NCBI RefSeq assembly: GCF_029931775.1
Contig: NC_079312.1
Coordinates: 10,857,821-10,921,820, forward strand
Direction of reading: 5' to 3'
DNA from: Euleptes europaea
Taxonomy: Eukaryota; Chordata; Lepidosauria; Squamata; Sphaerodactylidae
Length of the DNA: 64,000 bases
Each line of letters begins with the position of its first letter. The stretch's first letter is position 1. Of the stretch, positions 35,001 to 46,625 are shown piece after piece. The translations under genes were made by a program, and so were the position numbers. Below the pieces are notes generated by a model, which was given only the letters and a program-made list of their open reading frames with translations, searched no databases and was not told the origin of the DNA.

Positions 35001-35404
35001 CATCTTTCATTCCTTTTGTGTAAACAAAAATTATTTCAATAATATTCAAGATTTAAAAAAAATATATTTTCCTATTCTGTTTTTGTGTGTTGCCTGAATA
35101 AGCACCAGAAAAAAAGTACTAACCTTAGTTTGGTATCAAGAGCAGCTTGCTGCTTCTTCCTTTGGTCATCTCTTTTTACTTTTCCAAGCCATCCTGGCAA
35201 GTGGTTAAAGATTGCTGAGGTTTGTCCAGACCTGCAGCTTTCATTGTAGAAAATACCATTGACTACTGACTTTACCTAATATCTGGTGTGAACTGACTGC
35301 TGAACTTGATGGGCCTTGGTCTGATCCATCAGGGCTTTTCTTATGTTCTTATCTGGTATTTGAGATTTGTTCATTCTTACTTAATTTCTGTCTCTCTTAT
35401 GCAG
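35001..35404. other. Last intron of unit D
   Basis: Contains a CR1 3' tail at 35283-35352 (TGTGAACTGACTGCTGAACTTGATGGGCC) and a polypyrimidine stretch ending in the acceptor TCTCTCTTATGCAG. Confidence 0.5.
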
Positions 35405-36455
<1,051 letters not shown>

Positions 36456-36515
36456 AAGTCAAAGTGTTCCCTTACACCAGAAGATTCACACAGCTAAAGA
36501 GCCATCCAACCACCA

Positions 36516-36835
36516 GCGTGGTGTAGTTGTTAAGAGTGGTGGTTTGGAGCGGTGGACTCTAATCTGGAGAACCAGGTTTGATTCCCCACTCCTCCACATG
36601 AGCAGTGGAGGTGAATCTGGTGAACTGGATTTGTTTCCCCACTCCTGCACATGAAGCCAGCTGGGTGACCTTGGTCTAGTCACAGTTCTATTAAGAGCTC
36701 TTTCAGCCCCATCTACCTCACAGGGTTTGTGTTGCGGGGAGGGGAAGGGAAGGTGATTGTCAGCCAGCTTGAGTCTTCTTTAAGTGGTAGAGAAAGTCGG
36801 CATATAAAAACCAGCTCTTCCTCTTCCTCCTCCCC
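36516..36835 (+). mobile_element. tRNA-derived SINE, full length
   Basis: From AGCGTGGTGTAGTTGTTAAGAG to AAGTCGGCATATAAAAACCAGCTCTTCC. It immediately follows the unit D finger remnant. Confidence 0.85.
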
Positions 36836-38035
36836 CTCCCATTACTAGTAGGGGTGCCACTTGGAATTTTTTAATATGCCATTGGAAATGATTTTCAATT
36901 TGCTTTCACGCTGTTTAATGTATTTATTTAAATTGTATTTGATGGGTTGTTAGCTGCCTTGCGAAAAGGAAGGAGTGTTCACAGTTGTTTCATCCGGCAT
37001 TGTAGCAGCTCTTTGGAAGGAGGCAAAAATGCTCATTTAGTATTCAAAATGCCATTAAATATTGCAAGTGCAGCAAGCAGAGAGGTTTGTGAGAGGAATG
37101 TGTGGGCGAACCCCTAGTTGTTTTGTATATGGAATAAATTTTACCTACATTATTTCATTGTCTTAGACAATCTCTTGTTTACTTGTGTGGTTTTTCCAGT
37201 TCTTTGAATCCCAGCCCCACTTCATTACTTGTTTTTTATTAAGAATCTTTTCTGTTAGATTCACATGGGTTTTTTAATCACGGTTTATAATTCACTTGTT
37301 GTTTGGCTGAATAGGTCTTATCATATTTGTAATCGGCCTAGAGTCCCAGTGAGAAAGGTGGACTACTAATGAAGGTAACAATAATACAGTAATACCCTCT
37401 GTCTCATATACGCATGAACTATGTCAAATATAGAAGGAGTAAACTGCATGATGTGTTCAGCACTACAATTTGCAATCCTGAACAGATTTCAACAATTGCC
37501 ATTCACAACAGGTGCCCTGGACAGCAGCCCTCCTGATTCAGAAAAGCAACCTTGCAGAGACAAAAAGATGTGGAAATTTGTAGACAAGAACTATTTTTAA
37601 AAAGGGAAATAAAATCATTACTTGTGATGAAGAAGCCACTGATCTCCATGTTGCAAGGAGACTGGTAACAGCAAAGTCCTCCCTTGGTTTTCCCAAACAA
37701 AATTTGCACTCAAATGGGCCTTTGGAGTGGGGTGATCAAGCCATCCCGTAATGTGGGCTAATGGCAATCTGTTTGGTAGCCTCCAAAACACTTAAAAATC
37801 TGAACTCTTTTAAGCCCAATAGGTTACATATTAAAACATTATAATAAAATCTATAAATCCTAATCTAATAAAAGTGGCACCCTAATATAATTTACAGCAT
37901 TAATCTCTAGTACAGAGGGAATTAACACCTGTGTTGTGATGTTGGACCTAAGAATAACGGGGAGATCAAAAGGCAGATGGTATCTAACAAGTCCAACAGA
38001 AAAAGAGGGAGAGGAAGAAAGGAAGGAGGAACCGA
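36836..38035. other. No gene seen
   Basis: Contains an AATAAA near 37132 and only short frames. No repeat family that I can name. It may be an old, decayed repeat or the former 3' flank of unit D. Confidence 0.4.
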
Positions 38036-38039
38036 AGAA

Positions 38040-38335
38040 GAGCTGTTTTTTTCATACCCTGGTTTTTTCTACCTTAAGGCGTCTCAAACCGGCTTACGAT
38101 CACTTTCCCCTCCCCACAACAGACACCCTGTGAGGTAGGTGAGGCTGAGGGAGTTCAGAGAGAACTGTGACTAGCCCAAGGTCACCCAGCAGGCTTCATG
38201 TGTAGGAGTGGGGAAACAAATCCAGTTCACCAGATTAGAGTCTGCTGCTCATGTGGAGGAGTGGGGAATCTAACCCAGTTCTCCATATTAGAGTCTGCCG
38301 CTCTTTACTACATCACACTTGCTTTCAATAAAGAG
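38040..38335 (-). mobile_element. tRNA-derived SINE
   Basis: AGGCGTCTCAAACCGGCTTACGATCAC, then GACACCCTGTGAGGTAGGTGAGGC and CCAGTTCTCCATATTAGAGTCTGCCGC. Confidence 0.8.
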
Positions 38336-38384
38336 AGAAAGGAAAGAGGGAGGTCAGCTGAGATGTAAAACAGTCACTGCCCTG

Positions 38385-39320
38385 AACCTTAGGCCTGGCA
38401 GAACATCTCCGTCTTACATGCCCTGTGGAACTGAGCCAAGTCCCGCAGGGCACGGATCTCACTAGTCAGAGAGTTACACCAGTCTGGGGACAGTGCTGGA
38501 AAGGCCCTGGCCCTGGTTGAGGGCAGCCGGATGATTTTGAGGCTAGGGATCACCAAGGAGTTGTTACTGGATGAGTGTAAAGCTCTCTGAGGGGTTTACT
38601 GGGAGAAGCAGTCCCCTAGATACAAGGGTCCCAGATAGGGTTGCCAGGTCCCTCTTCTCAACCGGCGAGAGATTTTGGGGGTGGAGCCTGAAGATGGCAG
38701 GGTTTGGGGAAGGACTTGAATGCCATAGAGTTCAATTGCCAAAGCAGCCATTTTTCTCCAGGTGATCAGATCTCTGTCGGCTGGAGATCAGTTGAATTAG
38801 CAGGAGATCTCCTGCTACTACCTGGCAGATGGCAACCCTAGTCCCAGACCATTCCGGCTTTTGAAGGTAAGTCCCAAACCCTTGAACTTGATCCAGTACT
38901 CAATCTGGAGCAAGTGCAGCTGGCGGAGCATGGGCTAACTATGCGCTCTCCATGGGGTCCCTATAAGGACCCACACCGCTGCATTCTGGACCAGTTGTAA
39001 TTTCTGAAGCAACCTTAGGAGTAGCCCTGCGTAGAGTGAGTTACAGTAGTCCAATCGGGAGGTTACTGTTGCATGGATCACTGTAGTAGCAGGGTGGGAC
39101 AGGTAGGGGGTCAGCTACCGGGCTTGGCAACGATGAAAAAACGCCGCCCTGTAAGTATTTGTGACCTGGACCTCTAAAGAGAGTGATCCACAGAGGCATG
39201 GGCCTTCTCTGTGGGTTTGTCTTGCCATAAAAAACACAGTTGTAGAAGGGGCACTTGTACCTGCATCCCCGGAGCTCCCTGGTGGGTGTTTATCCAGCCC
39301 CCTCCCACTTGTGAAAAGGA
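38385..39320. mobile_element. Unclassified interspersed repeat, split by a small MITE
   Basis: 38385-38570 and 38850-39240 (AAGTCCCAAACCCTTGAACTTGATCC, GCTGCATTCTGGACCAGTTGTAATTTCTG, AGTAGTCCAATCGGGAGGTTAC) look like the 3' part of a lizard LINE. They flank the MITE at 38636-38842. No coding part was recognised. Confidence 0.45.
38636..38842. mobile_element. MITE-like element with GGGTTGCCA / TGGCAACCC ends
   Basis: Begins TAGGGTTGCCAGGTCCC and ends ATGGCAACCCTAG. The internal phrases TGGAGATCAGTTG and GGAGATCTCCTGCTAC are palindromic. Related pieces are at 40455, 43985, 44195 and 48830. Confidence 0.65.
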
Positions 39321-39324
39321 AGGG

Positions 39325-39525
39325 CATAGAAACATAGAGCTGGAAGGAATCTCAAGGGTCATCTAGTCCACCCTCCTGCAGAAGGCAGGCAGGGATGAGC
39401 CAGTGCTTGGCTCTCATGGCCCTTTCTTGTATGCCCAAGGGCAAGGATGATCACCATTTTGGGGTCAGGAAGGAATTGTCCTCCAGGCCAGATTGGCCCA
39501 GGGAGTTTTTGGCTAAATATTGTGA
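39325..39525 (-). mobile_element. CR1-related 3' fragment
   Basis: CATAGAAACATAGAGCTGGAAGGAATCTCAAGGGTCATCTAGTCC, followed by GGGTCAGGAAGGAATTGTCCTCC. Closely related to 41590-41790. Confidence 0.65.
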
Positions 39526-39529
39526 AGAA

Positions 39530-40142
39530 CTTCCAGTGTGGTGTAGTGGTTAAGAGCGGTGGCTTGGAGTGGTGGACTCTGATCTGGAGAACTGGGTTTG
39601 ATTCCCCCACTCCTCCACATGAGCGGCGGAGGCTAATCTGGTGACCTGGATTTGTTCCATAGAATCGTAGAATGATAGAGTTGGAAGGGACCACCAGGGC
39701 CATCAAGTCCAACCCCCTGCACAATGCAGGAAATTCACAACTACCTCCCCCCTCCACACCCCTAGTGACCAGAAGATGGCCAAGATGCCCTCCCTCTCAT
39801 CATCTGCCTAAGGTCACAGAACCAGCATTGCTGACAGATGGCCATCTAACCTCTTCTTAAAAACCTCCAGGGAAGGAGAGCTTACCACCTCCCGAGGAAG
39901 CCTGTTCCGCTGAGGAACCGCTCTACCTGTTAGAAAATTCTTCCTAATGTCTAATATTTCCTCACTCCTCCACATGAAGCCAGCTGGGTGACCTTGGGCT
40001 AGTCACAGCTCTCTCAGCCCCACCCACCTCACAGGGTGTCTGTTGTGGGGAAGGGGAGGGAAGGTGATTGTAAGCCGGTTTGATTCTCCCTGAAGTGGTA
40101 GAGAAAGTCGGCATATAAAAAACAAGTCTTCTTCTTCATCAT
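39530..40142 (+). mobile_element. tRNA-derived SINE split by CR1
   Basis: Head and B-box at 39535-39655 (GTGGTGTAGTGGTTAAGAGCGG...GGATTTGTTCC). The body resumes at 39956 (CTCACTCCTCCACATGAAGCCAGC) and runs to the ATAAAAAACAAG and CTTCTTCTTCATC tail. Confidence 0.85.
39656..39955 (-). mobile_element. CR1 LINE 3' end inserted in a SINE
   Basis: ATAGAATCGTAGAATGATAGAGTTGGAAGGGACCACC through GGAAGCCTGTTCCGCTGAGGAACC. The SINE halves on both sides are otherwise contiguous, so CR1 arrived later. Confidence 0.85.
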
Positions 40143-40144
40143 CA

Positions 40145-40450
40145 TCATGATGCCTGAATCACCCTCTTGCTGTGTCCTTCCTGTGGGCAACAGGGCGCTG
40201 ATGTCCAGGACCTGTGGCTGCATGAGGGCAGCCTGGTTGGCCACTTCCTTCTCTGCCAGTCACAGGGACAAGTGTGCCATGATTGGTGGATGCTGATGGC
40301 ATTTTTTGTGTGGATGCCAGTGGTATTGCTATGCTCTCTCCACCTTGGCATTGGACTTTTACTTTGATCTCCTTTGCTAGGTATGCAGGTACGCACTGGA
40401 TTCTAACTAGGGTTTCCCGGCACCTCACCAGCAACGCATCAAGATTTTAG
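40145..40450. other. No gene seen
   Basis: Only short, unconserved frames on both strands. Confidence 0.35.
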
Positions 40451-40454
40451 ATTT

Positions 40455-40620
40455 ATGCTAGGATTGCCAGCCTGCAAGTGGGGCCTAGAGATTTCCTGGA
40501 ATTGCAACTGATCTCCAGAGTGGACTCTGGCACTATACCCTGCCGAGCTATCTCCCTCCCCTGGATCTCCCCCCCAAAATCTCCAAGACTCTCCAAACCA
40601 CGAGCCGGCAACCCTGGTTT
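40455..40620. mobile_element. MITE-like fragment of the GGGTTGCCA family
   Basis: GGATTGCCAGCCTGCAAGTGGGGCC...TGGAATTGCAACTGATCTCCAGAG...CCGGCAACCCTGG. Confidence 0.55.
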
Positions 40621-40621
40621 A

Positions 40622-40928
40622 AGAAGAAGAAGAGCTGGTTTTCATATGCCGACTTTCTCTACCACTTAAGGGAGACTCAAACCGGCTTACCATCACCTTC
40701 CCTTCACCTCCCTACAACCGACACCCTGTGAGGTAGGTGAAGCGGAGAGAATGTGACTTGCCTAAGGTCACCCAGCTGGCTTCGTGTGTAGGAGTGGGGA
40801 AACCAATCCAGTTCGCCAGATTAGCCTCTGCCGCTCATGTGTAGGCGTGGGGACTCAAACCCGGTTCTCCAGATCAGACTCCACTGCTCCAAACCACCGC
40901 TCTTAACCACTACACCACTGTGGTTTAG
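40622..40928 (-). mobile_element. tRNA-derived SINE
   Basis: AAGAAGAAGAGCTGGTTTTCATATGCCGAC to CTCTTAACCACTACACCACTGTGG. Confidence 0.85.
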
Positions 40929-40944
40929 GCTGTTGTGGTTTCAG

Positions 40945-41575
40945 ATTCTACCAAGTCCTATGAGGAAAGGTTGAAGGGGCTAGGTATGTTTAGCCTGGAG
41001 AGGAGACAACTATGGTAGTCATCTCCACATATTTGAAGGGCTTTCATATAGAGGATGGGGCTGTTTTCTGTTACCCAGAATATTGGACCAGAACCAGTGG
41101 GTTGAAATGAAATCTAAAGAGATTTTGGCTACATATTGTAAAGAGCTTCCAGTTACGGAGAAGGAGAAGAAGAGTTGGTTTTTATATGCTGACTTTCTCT
41201 ACCACTTAAAGGAGAACCAAACCGGCTTACAATCGCCTTCCCTTCCCGTCCCCACAAACAGACACCCTGTGAGATGGGTGGGACTGAGAGAGTGTGACTA
41301 GCCCAAGGTCACCCGGCTGGCTTTGTGTGTAGGAGTGGGGAAACCAATCCAGTTCACCAGATTAGCCTCTGTCGCTCTTATGGAGGGGTGGGGAATCAAA
41401 CCCAGTTCTCCAGATCAGTCTACCGCTCCAAACCACTGCTCTTAACCACTACACCATGCTGGTTCTCCAGTGGAATGGGCTTCCTCAGGAGGTGGTGGGC
41501 TCCCCTTTGGAGGTTTTTAAGTGGAGGCTAGATGGCCACTTGACAGCAATGCTGATTCTATGAATTTAGTCAGAT
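40945..41575 (+). mobile_element. CR1 LINE 3' region with a nested SINE
   Basis: CTATGAGGAAAGGTTGAAGGGGCTAGG...ATATTGGACCAGAACCAGTGGG at the left. CAGTGGAATGGGCTTCCTCAGGAGG and GACAGCAATGCTGATTCTATGAA at the right. A SINE separates them. Confidence 0.8.
41157..41467 (-). mobile_element. tRNA-derived SINE inside CR1
   Basis: GAGAAGGAGAAGAAGAGTTGGTTTTTATATGC to CTTAACCACTACACCATGCTGG. Confidence 0.85.
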
Positions 41576-41589
41576 CATGAGAGGGAGGG

Positions 41590-41915
41590 CATAGAAACAT
41601 AGAGCTGGGAGGGATCTCAAGAGTCATCTAGTCCAGCCTCCTGCAGAGGGCAGGAAGGGATGAGCCAGTGCTTGGCTCTCATGGTCCCTCCTTGTATGCC
41701 CAAGGGCAAGGCTGATCGCCACTTTGGGGTCAAGAAGGAATTGTCCTCCAGGCCAGATTGACCCAGGGATCCTGGAGGTTTTTTTGTTTTCCTCTGGGCA
41801 TAGTGTGGGGGTCACTGGGGGAGTGGGGGAGAAGTAGTTGTGAATTTACTCTATTATGCAAGGGGTTGGACTAGATGACCCTTGAGTCCCTTCCAGATCT
41901 ATGCTTCTAAATTTC
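41590..41915. mobile_element. Two CR1 ends in opposite orientation
   Basis: The left end ATAGAAACATAGAGCTGGGAGGG is a reverse CR1 terminus. The right end GGGTTGGACTAGATGACCCTTGAGTCCCTTCCAG is a forward one. Confidence 0.65.
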
Positions 41916-42118
41916 TTCTGTCTCTTCAATATACAAGGTCAAAAGAAAATGATAGGCTTTTCTTCTAGGTACAGAATGAACGCCAGGCCTTTCTTCTAGG
42001 TACAGAATGAATGCCACACCAAGTTAATACGTTTTGGAATGACATTCTAGCCCCTTGACCACCTGCAAAAATACCAAATACCCAAAAATGGGGGGGAAGG
42101 GGGGTGGGGGGAAGATGT
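41916..42118. other. No gene seen
   Basis: Includes a direct repeat (TTCTTCTAGGTACAGAATGAACGCCA and TTCTTCTAGGTACAGAATGAATGCCA) and a G-rich run at 42089-42112. Confidence 0.5.
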
Positions 42119-42119
42119 G

Positions 42120-42835
42120 TAACAAGAAGAGTTGGTTTTTATACCCCGATTTTCTCTCCCTTTTTAAGGCGACTCAAACCAGCTTACAATTGCCTTGCCT
42201 TCCTCTCCCCACAACAGACACCTTGGAAGGTAGTTGAGGCTGAGAGAGTTCAGAGAGAACTGTGACTAGCCCAAGGTCACTCAGCAGGCTTCATGTATCG
42301 GAGCGGGGAAACCAACCTGGTTCTACAGATTAGAGTCCGCCACTCCTAACCAGGGCCGGATTTAGGTTTGATGAGGCCCTAAGCTATTGAAGGTAATGGG
42401 GCCCTTTATATGTCCAGCTGTCCTTTGTCAACAACAAATTGTCGCTGTTTTTTGTGTTGAATATATGCTATATGGTAATTTATGGACCTAATAGGTATCT
42501 AAATAGGTACCTAATAGGTATTCTGCAACCAGTCCATGCAGAATGTAGGCACCCTATATATAGAAATGAGCAAACCAGAGATATTTTAGGGAGCAGGCTA
42601 GCAGGAGGGCCCATTACTTACACCATAGGAGCCTACACAACACAAAACCCTGTTGCTGTATGTAGGTTTTATTTTATTTGTTGTTTATCTTATATTTTGG
42701 AAATGTACATCCAGTTTTTTTCCCCTTTAATTTTTTTGGCCCCCCCAAGAGAGTGGGGCCCTAAGCCACAGCTTGTTTAGCTTATACGTAAATCCGGCAC
42801 TGCTCCTAACCACTACACCACGCTGGCTCTTAGTA
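42120..42835 (-). mobile_element. tRNA-derived SINE split by a hAT element
   Basis: GAAGAGTTGGTTTTTATACCCCG...TTAGAGTCCGCCACTCCTAAC, then the hAT, then CTCCTAACCACTACACCACGCTGGC. Confidence 0.85.
42351..42802. mobile_element. Non-autonomous hAT element, 452 bp, 8-bp target duplication
   Basis: The left end is CAGGGCCGGATTTAGG and the right end complements to CAGTGCCGGATTTACG. The 8-bp duplication CTCCTAAC lies exactly on both sides (42343-42350 and 42803-42810). Its subterminal phrases GGCCCTAAGC are also inverted. A 113-codon frame inside has no transposase features. Confidence 0.9.
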
Positions 42836-42879
42836 ACGACTGAGCAAAGTTAACAACCGGGCAAAGTTAACACACGGTG

Positions 42880-43082
42880 GTGGAAAGTCCGGTCAAGTCG
42901 CAGCTGACTTACGGCAAACCCGTCCCTAAGTGTTTTCAAGGCAAGAGATTAACAGAGGTGGGTTTGCCATCGCCTGCCTCTGCCTAGCGACCCTGGACTT
43001 CCTTGGTGGTCTCTTGTCCAAGTACTAATCAGAGCCAACCTAGTTCTGATGAGATCGGGCTAGCCAGGGCAACCCACCCACT
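42880..43082 (-). mobile_element. 5S-rRNA-derived SINE
   Basis: Reverse copy: GGTCAAGTCGCAGCTGACTTACGGC, TCCTTGGTGGTCTCTTGTCCAAGTACTAATCAG, TTCTGATGAGATCGGGCTAGCC. Confidence 0.8.
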
Positions 43083-43395
43083 GGCCAGGGGTGCTTAGAG
43101 AACCATTCCATCTTTTCTCCCTTATTTAAAGATACAGCCTCAGATTGATGAAGGTACTGTCTCGTCCAGCGCCTGGAGCTCAGTCCCCAGGCCCCTTTTG
43201 AGTAGTGACCACAGAACCCTTAATGTCCATAAGATTGCATCTTTATTATTTCGTCACACAAATGCATAAGGATTAATCTCTCAACTCACACATCGCTGAA
43301 CAGGAAGTAGATGCAGAACAATATCTAGAGTCCGTGAAAAAACAGATGAATTGGGAGCCTGAGCCTCCTTTCTCTTCTGTCTCGGTCACGGTAGA
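43083..43395. other. No gene seen
   Basis: Single-copy-looking sequence without coding signal. Confidence 0.35.
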
Positions 43396-43399
43396 ACAA

Positions 43400-43578
43400 A
43401 GGATTTCAATTTACCCGGGTCGGAGGGAATCGGGACCACCAAGGAAGTCCAGGGTTGCTGTGCAGAGGACGGCACTGGCAAACCACCTCTGTTAGTCTCT
43501 TGCCATGAAAACCCCATAAGGGGTCGCCATAAGTCGGCTGCGACTTGAAGGCACTTTACACACACACACACACACTAT
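43400..43578 (+). mobile_element. 5S-rRNA-derived SINE, 3' two thirds
   Basis: GACCACCAAGGAAGTCCAGGGTTGCTGTGCAGAGG...GGGGTCGCCATAAGTCGGCTGCGACTTGAAGGCAC with an ACAC tail. Confidence 0.8.
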
Positions 43579-43579
43579 A

Positions 43580-43980
43580 TCTCAGCCCAAAAGGTTTTGT
43601 GAATGTCTCCCTGCTCCAGTTTTGCATCCGGAAGACCCGCCAGTGTCTTTGGCAGCCGAGGGCTTCGAAGAACCCGAGGCCCAAACTCTCCGCCGTGGGC
43701 CTATTGCCTTTTGCCTGTCGTTTCAAGCAGGGGGGCTCTATGGACCACTGAGCAGGGAAGCCATCAAGCCTGGAGAAAAAGGTCCTACACCTTTCATCGT
43801 GCATTTCTTTATTTTAAAATGTTATTTCAAAGTAAGCAATATAACTTTCTCACTCCACCGTTAAAAAAGAAAAAAAAAAGGGGAGAGGCCCCAAATAAAA
43901 ACCCAGAACTGTAGAAGGTCCAACCCAGTTTGCTCAGGTTTCATTTACACATCTCATCTGGAAAATACCAGATGTTCCTT
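43580..43980. other. No gene seen
   Basis: An A-rich run is at 43862-43880. Several short frames, none with a recognisable domain. Confidence 0.35.
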
Positions 43981-43984
43981 TATA

Positions 43985-44410
43985 GCTAGGGTTGCCAGCT
44001 CTGGGTTGGGAAATACCTGGAGATATTGGGAGTGAAGCTTGATAGGGGGGCGGTTTCGGAGAGCTGAGGGACCTCAGATGGGTATCGTACTATAGAGTTA
44101 GGGTTGCCAGGTCCCTCTTTGCCACCGGCTGGAGGTTTTGGGGGCAGAGCCTGAGGATGGCAGGGTTTGGGGAAAGGAGGGACTTCAATGCCATAGATAG
44201 GGTTAGCAGGTTCCTCTTCGCTATCAGCGGGAGGCTTTTGGGGCGGAGCCTGAGGAGGGTGGGGTTTGGGGAGGGGAGGGGCTTCAGTGCCATAGAGTCC
44301 AATTGCCCAAGCGGCCATTTTCTCCAGGGGAACTGATCTTGGTTGCCTGGAGATCAATTGTAATAGTGGGAGATCTCCTGGTACTACTTGGAGTTTGGCA
44401 ACCCTATTTA
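43985..44410. mobile_element. Nested MITE-like elements of the GGGTTGCCA family
   Basis: Three starts (AGGGTTGCCAGCTCTGGG at 43987, AGGGTTGCCAGGTCCC at 44100, AGGGTTAGCAGG at 44203) and one end (TTTGGCAACCCTATT at 44394). Successive partial copies are stacked. Confidence 0.65.
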
Positions 44411-44455
44411 TAGCTAAGTCCACCGTCCCTATCTTCCAGAGTTCTATCTGTGGCA

Positions 44456-45345
44456 TGGAACTGGACTTCCAGCGGTGCTGGACTAGTAAAATCCCTGGTT
44501 TAATTATTTATAATTATTTTTTGTAATCTGGAATTGGACTTCCAGCGGTGCTGGACTAGTAAAATCCCTGGGTTTTAATTATTTATTATTATTTTTTAGT
44601 AATCTGGAACTGGACTTCCAGTGCTGCTGGACTAGTAAAATCCCTGGGTTTTAATTATTTATTATTATTTTTTGTAATCTGGAACTGGACTTCCAGCGCT
44701 GCTGGACTAGTAAAATCCCTGGTTTAATTATTTATTATTATTTTTGTAATCTGGAACTGGACTTCCAGCTTTGCTGCACTAGTAAAATCCCTGGTTTAAT
44801 TATTTATTATTATTTTTTGTAATCTGGGACTGGACTTCCAGTACTGCTGGACTAGTAAAATCCCTGGCTTAATTATTTATAATTATTTTTTGTAATCTGG
44901 ACCTGGACTTCCAGCGCTGCTGGACTAGTAAAATGCCTGGTTTAATTATTTATAATTATTTTTTGTAATCTGGAACTGGACTTCCAGCGGTGCTGGACTA
45001 GTAAAATCCCTGGTTTAATTATTTATAATTATTTTTTGTAATCTGGAACTGGACTTTCAGCGGTGCTGGACTAGTAAAATCCCTGGGTTTTAATTATTTA
45101 TTATTATTTTTTGTAATCTGGAACTGGACTTCCAGTGCTGCTGGACTAGTAAAATCCCTGGGTTTTAATTATTTATTATTATTTTTTGTAATCTGGAATT
45201 GGACTTCCAGCGCTGCTGGACTAGTAAAATCCCTGGTTTAATTATTTATAATTATTTTTTGTAATCTGGAACTGGACTTCCAGCGCTGCTGGACTAGTAA
45301 AATCCGTAGTTTAATTATTTATAATTGTTTTTGCAATCTGGAAAT
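44456..45345 (+). repeat. Tandem minisatellite, about 12 copies of a 74-bp unit
   Basis: The unit has GGAACTGGACTTCCAGCG, then TGCTGGACTAGTAAAATCCC, then TTTAATTATTTATTATTATTTTTTGTAATCT. CTGGACTAGT or a one-base variant recurs near 44478, 44554, 44628, 44702, 44776, 44848, 44922, 44995, 45068, 45144, 45219 and 45290. GGACTTCC and AGTCCAG-type pairs make a small dyad within each unit. The array ends in AGTTGGCAACCCTAC, the end of the MITE family seen at 43985. Confidence 0.9.
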
Positions 45346-45359
45346 CAGTTGGCAACCCT

Positions 45360-46125
45360 ACACTTTGACTGGGCTAGCATTCCCCCCCCCCATGCTGATT
45401 ATTATCTAGCTGATTATTATCTATTATTATCTGATTGTTATCTAGGAATTCTGGAAATCCTTCCCCACCCCACCCCAATTTTAAAAAATGCCCCTGCGTT
45501 GTTGTTTTTTTCCAAATCCTGTAGATGGAAAGAGATTTCCAGCTATCTTTAATCCCACGCGCTCTTTTCTGGTTTTCTATCAAACAAAATTCCCTGCCAT
45601 TCGCAACACTGGCGCGGCTCCCTATGGGTTAAAGACGACGAGCGGCCACTCCTAGAGAGGCCAGGAAGATGAAAGGCGTGTGTGTGTCTCTGTGTTCCAA
45701 AAAAAAAAGAGTCAAAGTTCCTTCCTGTTTGAATCTTCTTCTTTAGCAGATGGAGGCGTGTGGGGTGGGTGGGGGATAAAGGTAACAAGGTCCAAGCTGA
45801 GAACTGCTATGCTGGAGATTCAGTGAGAGTGGTGAGTATTGCAAAGGAGTATTGCAAGGCTACACGTGCTCCATTCCTGGGGAATCTGCGCCTTTTACAG
45901 CCGGAAGGGAAGCTTTCCTTCATCCCTGCCTCTGCACCGGCCGGATTTCTGCCTGATGTGCCGCATTTTAAAGACACAGGCCCTCTGCCAGGGAAGAAAC
46001 AGCAAGTCCCCCCCCCCCTTCAACCATTAAACCCCATGAAAGGGAACCTCCATGCTCAGAGGCAGTATACCAAGGGCTTGGGGGCGGGGGTTCAAAGATC
46101 AGAGAAGGGCTGCTGCTCTTATGCC
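45360..46125. other. No gene seen
   Basis: Short runs of C (45382, 46010) and TTATTATCT repeats near 45408. No convincing coding frame on either strand. Confidence 0.4.
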
Positions 46126-46129
46126 CGGT

Positions 46130-46330
46130 GCGGTGCAGATCCTGCTTCGCCAGACGAACAACGGAGGGACCCGGGTTCAAACCTTACGGCTACGCAGTCA
46201 TGAAGCTGGCAGACCTTGGGCCGGTGTGGCCTACCTCGGCTGGTTGTTGTGAGGGTAAAGGAGGAGGGAAGAAGCATCCATGCTGCTCCTGAACTCCTTG
46301 GCAGAGTGAAAAAGTGCTCCGTGCTGCTGG
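46130..46330 (+). mobile_element. Sauria-type SINE fragment
   Basis: GACCCGGGTTCAAACC (B-box), ACCTCGGCTGGTTGTTGTGAGGGTAAAGGAGG and GCTCCTGAACTCCTTGG. Confidence 0.55.
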
Positions 46331-46426
46331 AAACTGGATTCTGGGCTTGTCCAGTGGGAAAGATGGCTTTGTTTTACTCAAGAGTCCAGTAGCACCTTAA
46401 AGACTAACAAAAATATTTTCTGGCAG

Positions 46427-46463
46427 GGTATGAGCTTTCGTGAGCCACAGCTCACTTCTTCAG
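46427..46463 (-). ncRNA. Hammerhead-ribozyme-like core, conserved form
   Basis: On minus: CTGAAGA, stem II GTGAGC and GCTCAC around a short loop, then GAAA and GCTCATACC. The CUGANGA and GAAA cores are kept. Stem III is minimal and imperfect. Confidence 0.5.
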
Positions 46464-46499
46464 ATACTGTATCTGAAGAAGTGTATCTGAAGAAGGTAT

Positions 46500-46536
46500 C
46501 TGAAGAAGTGAGCTGTGGCTCACAAAAGCTCATACC
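46500..46536 (+). ncRNA. Hammerhead-ribozyme-like core, mutated form
   Basis: CTGAAGA, stem II GTGAGC and GCTCAC, then AAAA in place of GAAA. The change hits an invariant G, so it is probably inactive. Confidence 0.45.
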
Positions 46537-46625
46537 CTACCAGAAAATATTCTTGTTAGTCTTTAAGGTGCTACTGGACACTTGCCCTTTTCTACTACTG
46601 CAGACAGACTAACACAGCTACCCAC

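Larger units (their letters stand above)
46378..46625. mobile_element. Two Penelope-like tails in inverted orientation
   Basis: 46378-46465 (CAAGAGTCCAGTAGCACCTTAAAGACTAACAAAAATATT...) is the reverse complement of 46498-46585 (...AATATTCTTGTTAGTCTTTAAGGTGCTACTGGAC). The plus copy continues with CTACTGCAGACAGACTAACACAGCTACCCAC. Between them TATCTGAAGAAG is repeated three times. Assigned to Penelope-like elements because of the hammerhead-like cores. Confidence 0.6.

Noticed and set aside
42439-42780. 113-codon gene
   Set aside because: It sits wholly within a 452-bp hAT MITE and has no transposase or other domain.
44456-45345. Regular 74-bp repeats looking like a CRISPR array
   Set aside because: The whole unit repeats, with no unique spacers and no cas genes, in a vertebrate genome. 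It is a minisatellite.
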